DNA of 64,000 nucleotides. Origin: an uncultured Schaedlerella sp. (GTDB lineage: Bacteria; Bacillota; Clostridia; Lachnospirales; Lachnospiraceae). The notes under the pieces were generated by a model. That model was not told where the DNA came from. It did not search any database and saw only the letters and a program-made list of their open reading frames with translations. Numbering within the stretch: position 1 is the stretch's first letter; each line of letters opens with the position of its first letter. Positions 60,184 through 64,000 of this stretch are shown here, in pieces. The position numbers and the translations under genes were made by a program. The DNA is taken from positions 124,001 through 188,000 of the forward strand of contig CAKSAJ010000002.1 in the NCBI GenBank assembly GCA_934435195.1, given 5' to 3'.

Positions 60184-61069
60184 GAATAAAAATATAATCT
60201 CAAAAACTTTAAGTCGTTTCCGCGGGTGGATACAAGCAGCTGCAACACTGCTTACCAACATTCATCTGCCAAACCTTTTCAAAGGAACTATTTATCAGGG
60301 AAATGTCAAGACAGCCTGCGTACCGGGTCTGAATTGTTACTCCTGTCCGGCAGCCACAGGAGCTTGTCCGATCGGCGCTTTTCAGGCAGTGGTCGGTTCA
60401 TCCAAATTTAAAATATCCTACTATATAACAGGATTTTTTATATTAATGGGCGTTCTGCTTGGAAGATTTATTTGTGGTTTCCTCTGTCCGTTCGGATGGT
60501 TTCAGGATCTGCTCCACAAAATCCCCGGCAAGAAATTTTCTACAGCCAAATTAAAACCTTTACGATATGTAAAATATATTATTCTTGTCGTTTTTGTTAT
60601 ACTACTCCCTGCACTTGTAACAAATTCGCTTGGCATGGGTGACCCATTCTTCTGCAAATACATTTGCCCTCAGGGCGTATTAGAAGGAGCACTTCCGCTT
60701 TCTATCACAAATGCCGGCATCCGAAGTGCACTTGGAAAACTTTTTACATTTAAATTTTCTATCCTTACAATTGTTATCATCCTTAGCATTTTATTTTACC
60801 GTCCGTTTTGTAAATGGATCTGCCCGCTTGGAGCGATTTATTCTCTCTTTAACAAAGTTTCGTTCCTCAAAATAAACGTGGACAATAATAAATGTGTAGG
60901 ATGTCAGAAATGTAGTAAGGTCTGCAAAATGGATGTAAATGTAGTCGAGAGCCCAAATCATCCGGAGTGTATCCGATGTGGCGAATGTATCAAAGCATGT
61001 CCCACAGACGCACTTTGTTATAAATACGGATTTAGCAATAAATCTACAAAAAAGAATACAAACAATTAA
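60167..61069 (+). CDS. NapH-like membrane 4Fe-4S ferredoxin
   Basis: A 300-residue membrane iron-sulfur protein. Four to five spans are visible (YYITGFFILMGVLLGRFICG, YIILVVFVILLPALVTN). Cys motifs include NCYSCPAATGACPIG near residue 55, FLCPFGWFQDLLHKIP, CKWICPLGAIYSLF, and the paired ferredoxin motifs CVGCQKCSKVCKM and CIRCGECIKACPT at the C-terminus. The family moves electrons from the quinone or ferredoxin pool across the membrane. The GTG start at 60167 overlaps the CxxC peptide gene. The TlpA lipoprotein follows, so electrons may be delivered to an extracytoplasmic thioredoxin. Confidence 0.9.
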   Translation: MSELDKNKNIISKTLSRFRGWIQAAATLLTNIHLPNLFKGTIYQGNVKTACVPGLNCYSCPAATGACPIGAFQAVVGSSKFKISYYITGFFILMGVLLGRFICGFLCPFGWFQDLLHKIPGKKFSTAKLKPLRYVKYIILVVFVILLPALVTNSLGMGDPFFCKYICPQGVLEGALPLSITNAGIRSALGKLFTFKFSILTIVIILSILFYRPFCKWICPLGAIYSLFNKVSFLKINVDNNKCVGCQKCSKVCKMDVNVVESPNHPECIRCGECIKACPTDALCYKYGFSNKSTKKNTNN

Positions 61070-61139
61070 CTTTTAAAGCAACCGATGCAAAAACATTTCG
61101 GTTCAAAATAATAATATAAAAAACAAGGAGATTTTAATT

Positions 61140-62069
61140 ATGAAATTCAAAAAACTTATCGCAACAACAATGGCACTTTCAATGGTATTAACATTTTCAG
61201 GATGCACAAGCAAAAGCTCTGATGCAGACAAAAACAGTTCATCTACTCAAAGCAGCACAACAACTACTACAAAAAATGATTCTTCCGATGACCTCAATGC
61301 ACGTCTGGATGCTCTTTATCAGCAGGAAAATGAGCTTTTCGCTGAACATCAGGATGCCTGGAACAAATTCTTTGGTCTTATGAATAAGGATGCTGCTGCC
61401 AGTGAAACGGAGGAAAACTATGCTGATTTTCTTGCTAAAACAGTTGAGGCAAATAAGGATAGCTTCACAGAAGAAGAACTTGACACATTAAATAAAGATA
61501 TCGAGCAAATTCGTGGCATCGAAGAAGAAATCGCGAAACTTGAAAAGGAGATTTCCGCTTCCGATAAATCTGCTTCTGATAAATCCGATTCTTCTTCAAG
61601 TGTTTTCAGTGGTTTCGCCGGAAAAGATCTTGACGGAAACGATGTTGATGAAAGTCTTTTCTCAAAAAATGCTGTTACAGTTGTAAACTTCTGGTTCAGC
61701 GGTTGTAAGCCTTGCGTAGCAGAACTTCCTGAACTTAACAAATTAAACGAAACACTTAAGGAAATGGGTGGAGAAGTAATTGGAATCAACACAGAAACTC
61801 TGGATGACAATCAGGATGGAATAAAAGAAGCTAAAAAAATCTTAGAAAAACAGGGAGCTTCCTACCGCAACCTCACATTTGATTCAAATTCTGAACTTGG
61901 AAAATATGCCGGAAATATTGTAGCTTTCCCAACTACTATCCTCGTTGACAGAAACGGAAATATTGTTGGAGAACCATTACTTGGCGGTATCGACGAACAG
62001 AAAAACTACGATAGTCTTATGAAGCAGATCCAGTCTGTTATTGATGCTGACACTGCAGCTTCAAAATAA
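61140..62069 (+). CDS. TlpA/ResA-like thioredoxin lipoprotein
   Basis: A 309-residue exported lipoprotein. The signal peptide ends at the lipobox TFSGC with Cys22. A Ser/Thr-rich spacer and a helical acidic region (residues 50-140) precede a thioredoxin domain from about residue 155. The active site is WFSGCKPCVAELPELN with Cys189 and Cys192. The cis-Pro is in AFPTTILVDRNG. The enzyme would reduce disulfides outside the membrane, with electrons perhaps from the NapH-like protein encoded upstream. The helical insertion before the domain is not common in ResA. Confidence 0.92.
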   Translation: MKFKKLIATTMALSMVLTFSGCTSKSSDADKNSSSTQSSTTTTTKNDSSDDLNARLDALYQQENELFAEHQDAWNKFFGLMNKDAAASETEENYADFLAKTVEANKDSFTEEELDTLNKDIEQIRGIEEEIAKLEKEISASDKSASDKSDSSSSVFSGFAGKDLDGNDVDESLFSKNAVTVVNFWFSGCKPCVAELPELNKLNETLKEMGGEVIGINTETLDDNQDGIKEAKKILEKQGASYRNLTFDSNSELGKYAGNIVAFPTTILVDRNGNIVGEPLLGGIDEQKNYDSLMKQIQSVIDADTAASK

Positions 62070-62229
62070 TATCGTTGCTTTGTATTCATTGAAATAATAG
62101 TTTTGCTTTATGTCCATCAGAATACTAGCTTTATTTTGTATCTATCGGGAAACATTGTGCCAAACACTTGCGTTCCAGTATTTTCTAGTATAGAATGGTT
62201 CCGTTAATTATTTAACATATGTTTATTCA

Positions 62230-62277
62230 AGTCGAGCAGTTACTCACCACCTGAAAGAGGTTGGAGTCTTCTCGACT
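62230..62277 (+). promoter_or_regulatory. Structured leader hairpin upstream of the formate/nitrite channel gene
   Basis: A long imperfect stem pairs AGTCGAG with CTCGACT on the outside and CCACCT with AGGTTGG around a GAAAG loop inside, with asymmetric internal loops (CAGTT / CTT). It ends 34 bp before the start codon and has no T run after it, so it is not a terminator. It does not match a riboswitch class that I can recall. Confidence 0.5.
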
Positions 62278-62310
62278 GAGATAAAAAACTGAAGAAATGA
62301 GGAAATACTG

Positions 62311-63147
62311 ATGGATAATCACTTTAATACCCCTGCCGAAGTCATCGACCTAAGTATCAAGGCATGTGAAAATAAAACCCGCCTTCCACTTGGCAAGATG
62401 ATTCTTCTCGGCATCATGGCCGGTGCATTTATCGCATTCGGCGGAGCAACAAGCAGCACCGCTGCACACGCTGTAGAAAATGTCGGAGTTGCCAGAGCTC
62501 TTGCAGGTACTATTTTCCCTGTAGGATTGATGCTCATTGTCTTTCTCGGCGGAGAACTTTTTACCGGAAACTGTCTTATTGTTATGGATGTTTTCGACAA
62601 ACGTGTAACCTGGGGCGGACTTTTCCGTGACCTGATCATTGTATTTTTCAGTAATCTGATCGGTGCTCTATGCGTTGACATTTTGATCGTATTCAGCGGA
62701 AACTTAAATTACTCTGGCGGTCTGCTCGGTGCTTATACAATTAAAGTTGCCGTCGGAAAACTTGCTATTTCACCAGTTCAGGGAATCGCATCCGGAATCT
62801 TGTGTAATATCCTTGTTTGTCTTGCAGTCTTAATGGCTACTTCTGCAAGAGATATTGCCGGAAAAGTATGGGCAATTTTCTTCCCGATATGTGCATTTGT
62901 TGTTGGCGGTTTCGAACACTGCGTTGCAAATATGTTTTATATTCCGGCTGGTATTATGGCAGCTGCTAACCCAGACTATGTTGCAAAGGCTAAAGATGCT
63001 TACGGTATCACAGCTGAGCAGATTGCCACCCTCACACCACTAAACAGTCTGCATAATTTTATTCCTGTCACACTTGGAAATATGATTGGCGGAATGGTGT
63101 TTGTGGGATTGCCGTTGTACTTGATTTATAAGAAGAAGTGGGACTAA
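62311..63147 (+). CDS. Formate/nitrite transporter family channel (FocA-like)
   Basis: A 278-residue pentameric-channel protein with six membrane segments. KMILLGIMAGAFIAFGGATS is the first helix. GELFTGNCLIVMDVFDKRVT is the family signature with the central helix break. CNILVCLAVLMATSARDIAG and CAFVVGGFEHCVANMFYIPA (with the pore His) follow. Formate export from mixed-acid fermentation is the likeliest role. A structured leader lies upstream. It ends near a long inverted repeat that may terminate it. Confidence 0.94.
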   Translation: MDNHFNTPAEVIDLSIKACENKTRLPLGKMILLGIMAGAFIAFGGATSSTAAHAVENVGVARALAGTIFPVGLMLIVFLGGELFTGNCLIVMDVFDKRVTWGGLFRDLIIVFFSNLIGALCVDILIVFSGNLNYSGGLLGAYTIKVAVGKLAISPVQGIASGILCNILVCLAVLMATSARDIAGKVWAIFFPICAFVVGGFEHCVANMFYIPAGIMAAANPDYVAKAKDAYGITAEQIATLTPLNSLHNFIPVTLGNMIGGMVFVGLPLYLIYKKKWD

Positions 63148-63182
63148 AGTTGCTGTTTAGTTCACTGGGTGGGGATACGGTC

Positions 63183-63259
63183 CTTACAAAAAATTGATAT
63201 AAGAATTCTTGCTCAGATTCCATGAGCGCTCGAATTTCTTATATCAATTTTTTTGTAAG
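63183..63259. terminator. Long stem-loop after focA-like gene
   Basis: CTTACAAAAAATTGATATAA pairs with TTATATCAATTTTTTTGTAAG (one extra T), and the loop region carries GCTCA/TGAGC. The stem has a T run inside each arm, which is compatible with termination in both directions. Confidence 0.65.
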
Positions 63260-63494
63260 TCATGATCGGCTCAGTCCATGAAATCAAATCGAGCAAAAGA
63301 TATTGGGGAGGGTATCTGCGATAATAGATTTTCTGAAGCTGAAGAGGTGATATTTCTGAAAGAGGCATCTGCAACAGCAAATATCCTCGATATGTAGATA
63401 CCCCAGAAACAAGAAAAGTAAATCCCCCTCTCATCCACTTCTTTCAACCACGATACACCCGCAAAATTCTGCACTTTTATTCATTAAATTTGGA

Positions 63495-63726
63495 TAACGT
63501 ACTGTAAAAAAGCATCGGATATGAATTTCAGTGAATACGGAGAAAGCGATTAGAAATACTCAAAGGCCAGAATTTTACGTTAGAGCTTAGAAACTTGCTG
63601 TTTGAGGGCGTAGCCCGAGTTGCTGCTTTCCAAGCTCTGTTTTTAGTAATAATTCTGACCTTCTAGTATTTCCCGCTGACGGAGTCTGAACAGAAATTCA
63701 TATCCGATGTTTTTTATAGGAACGTA
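63495..63726. mobile_element. About 230-bp MITE-like or structured element with imperfect inverted repeats
   Basis: The ends are inverted repeats: GCATCGGATATGAATTTC at 63512-63529 and GAAATTCATATCCGATG at 63693-63709, extended outward by AACGTAC...GTAAAAAA and its near-complement TTTTTTATAGGAACGTA. Complementarity continues inward (GAAATACT...GGCCAGAATT against AATTCTGACCTTCTAGTATTTC). The centre folds as AGAGCTT/AAGCTCT with the small hairpin GGGCGTAGCCC. No coding frame is seen. It may be a non-autonomous transposon or a structured RNA. Confidence 0.55.
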
Positions 63727-63752
63727 TCACCATCTGATGAACTAAATAATCC

Positions 63753-64000
63753 CTACCCCTCCATAAAATCCAACGGATTCACCGGAGCACCATCCTTTTG
63801 CACCTCAAAATACAAATTTGCTCCTTCCACCGAATAATACTTTGTAGGTTCACTCACATACCCGATCATTTCTCCTGCTCCCACATAATCTCCAATCTGC
63901 AGAGGCACTTCCTTCAACTGTCCATAAACCGCTGTGTATCCATTTCCCATATCCAACGTTACCGTAACGCCGGTCTGGGCAGTCTGTTCGATATTACTTA
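63753..64000 (-). CDS. M23-family (LytM) peptidase domain, SpoIIQ-like, N-terminus beyond window edge
   Basis: The minus-strand frame is open to the right edge, so only the last 82 residues are present. They form the C-terminal part of an M23 domain: GVTVTLDMGNGYTAVYGQL, VGAGEMIGYVSEPTKYYSVE and NLYFEVQKDGAPVNPLDFM. In active M23 enzymes the strand before FEV carries an HxH pair (LHFEV); here it reads NLYFEV, so the second zinc His is Tyr. Loss of catalytic residues is known for SpoIIQ, the forespore part of the feeding channel, and the overall style fits it. The assignment to SpoIIQ is tentative because the N-terminus is missing. Confidence 0.75.
   Translation of the reverse strand, partial: SNIEQTAQTGVTVTLDMGNGYTAVYGQLKEVPLQIGDYVGAGEMIGYVSEPTKYYSVEGANLYFEVQKDGAPVNPLDFMEG

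Larger units (their letters stand above)
63148..63752. other. Gene-free region with two large inverted repeats
   Basis: This 605-bp stretch holds no credible gene. Small open frames on the minus strand near 63213-63474 lack ribosome sites and known motifs. It contains a stem at 63183-63259 and the larger element at 63495-63726, described separately. Confidence 0.55.

Noticed and set aside
62230..62277. Known THF, preQ1 or fluoride riboswitch
   Set aside because: The conserved loops of those classes as I remember them are not present; only a single long stem is seen.
63213..63474. Two short minus-strand frames after the focA-like gene
   Set aside because: They overlap each other in different frames, lack ribosome sites and run through a terminator stem.

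Overview
The window reads as chromosome of a low-GC, spore-forming Firmicute of the Lachnospiraceae type (Dorea / Mediterraneibacter / Blautia-like gut anaerobe). Supporting signs are strong AGGAGG ribosome binding sites, many TTG/GTG starts, AT-rich spacers, sporulation genes (BofA, CwlD-like, SpoIIQ-like M23 fragment), anaerobe oxidative-stress genes (PerR-like Fur plus rubredoxin-first rubrerythrin), a two-gene citrate synthase/aconitase branch, a Tad/Flp pilus operon and a formate/nitrite channel. The genus assignment is inference; no rRNA or tRNA gene was seen.

Layout. 1-1.27 kb: 3'-truncated OmpR-type response regulator followed by two tandem, structurally conserved putative small RNAs that share a promoter with direct repeats in place of a -35 box. 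1.27-13.7 kb: housekeeping genes, mostly on the minus strand (lipase-like hydrolase, citrate synthase, KsgA, TatD, a sigma-like protein, an ECF sigma factor with a membrane beta-propeller partner, aconitase family, FHA protein, membrane protein, TSCPD protein). 13.7-17.6 kb: a MITE-like element, secreted and membrane proteins, MurG, a second sigma factor, a HIT protein. 17.7-26.2 kb: a Tad/Flp pilus operon (TadZ, TadA, TadB, TadC, Flp-like pilin, DUF5702, two TadE-like proteins, prepilin peptidase, DUF6382-like). 26.4-36.7 kb: BofA, dCMP deaminase, a Sua5 protein fused to an apparently dead low-molecular-weight phosphatase domain, amidase, GH18, MecA, DUF1858, a gene-free stretch with seven perfect DnaA boxes, NlpC/P60, PerR-like, rubrerythrin.

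36.9-58.0 kb: a carbohydrate island best read as a locus for plant apiosyl/rhamnosyl glucosides. It holds an isomerase, a two-subunit transketolase and an FGGY kinase (matching the D-apiose to D-apulose to D-apulose-4-phosphate route), a DUF4038/GH140-like putative apiosidase, a GH78-like six-hairpin enzyme, two GH1 6-phospho-beta-glucosidases, a ROK kinase, a nucleoside-hydrolase-like protein, a GPH symporter, a beta-glucoside PTS transporter and three regulators. The recurring GGGACGGGG hairpins (REP/REPIN-like) were seen only in 36.8-58.1 kb; one related element lies in frame inside the kinase gene.

58.1-64 kb: a two-component system divergent from a redox cluster (CD1871A-like CxxC peptide, NapH-like ferredoxin, TlpA lipoprotein), a FocA-family channel with a structured leader, a long inverted-repeat element, and the 3' part of an M23 gene. 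Functions rest on motif reading, not on database searches.
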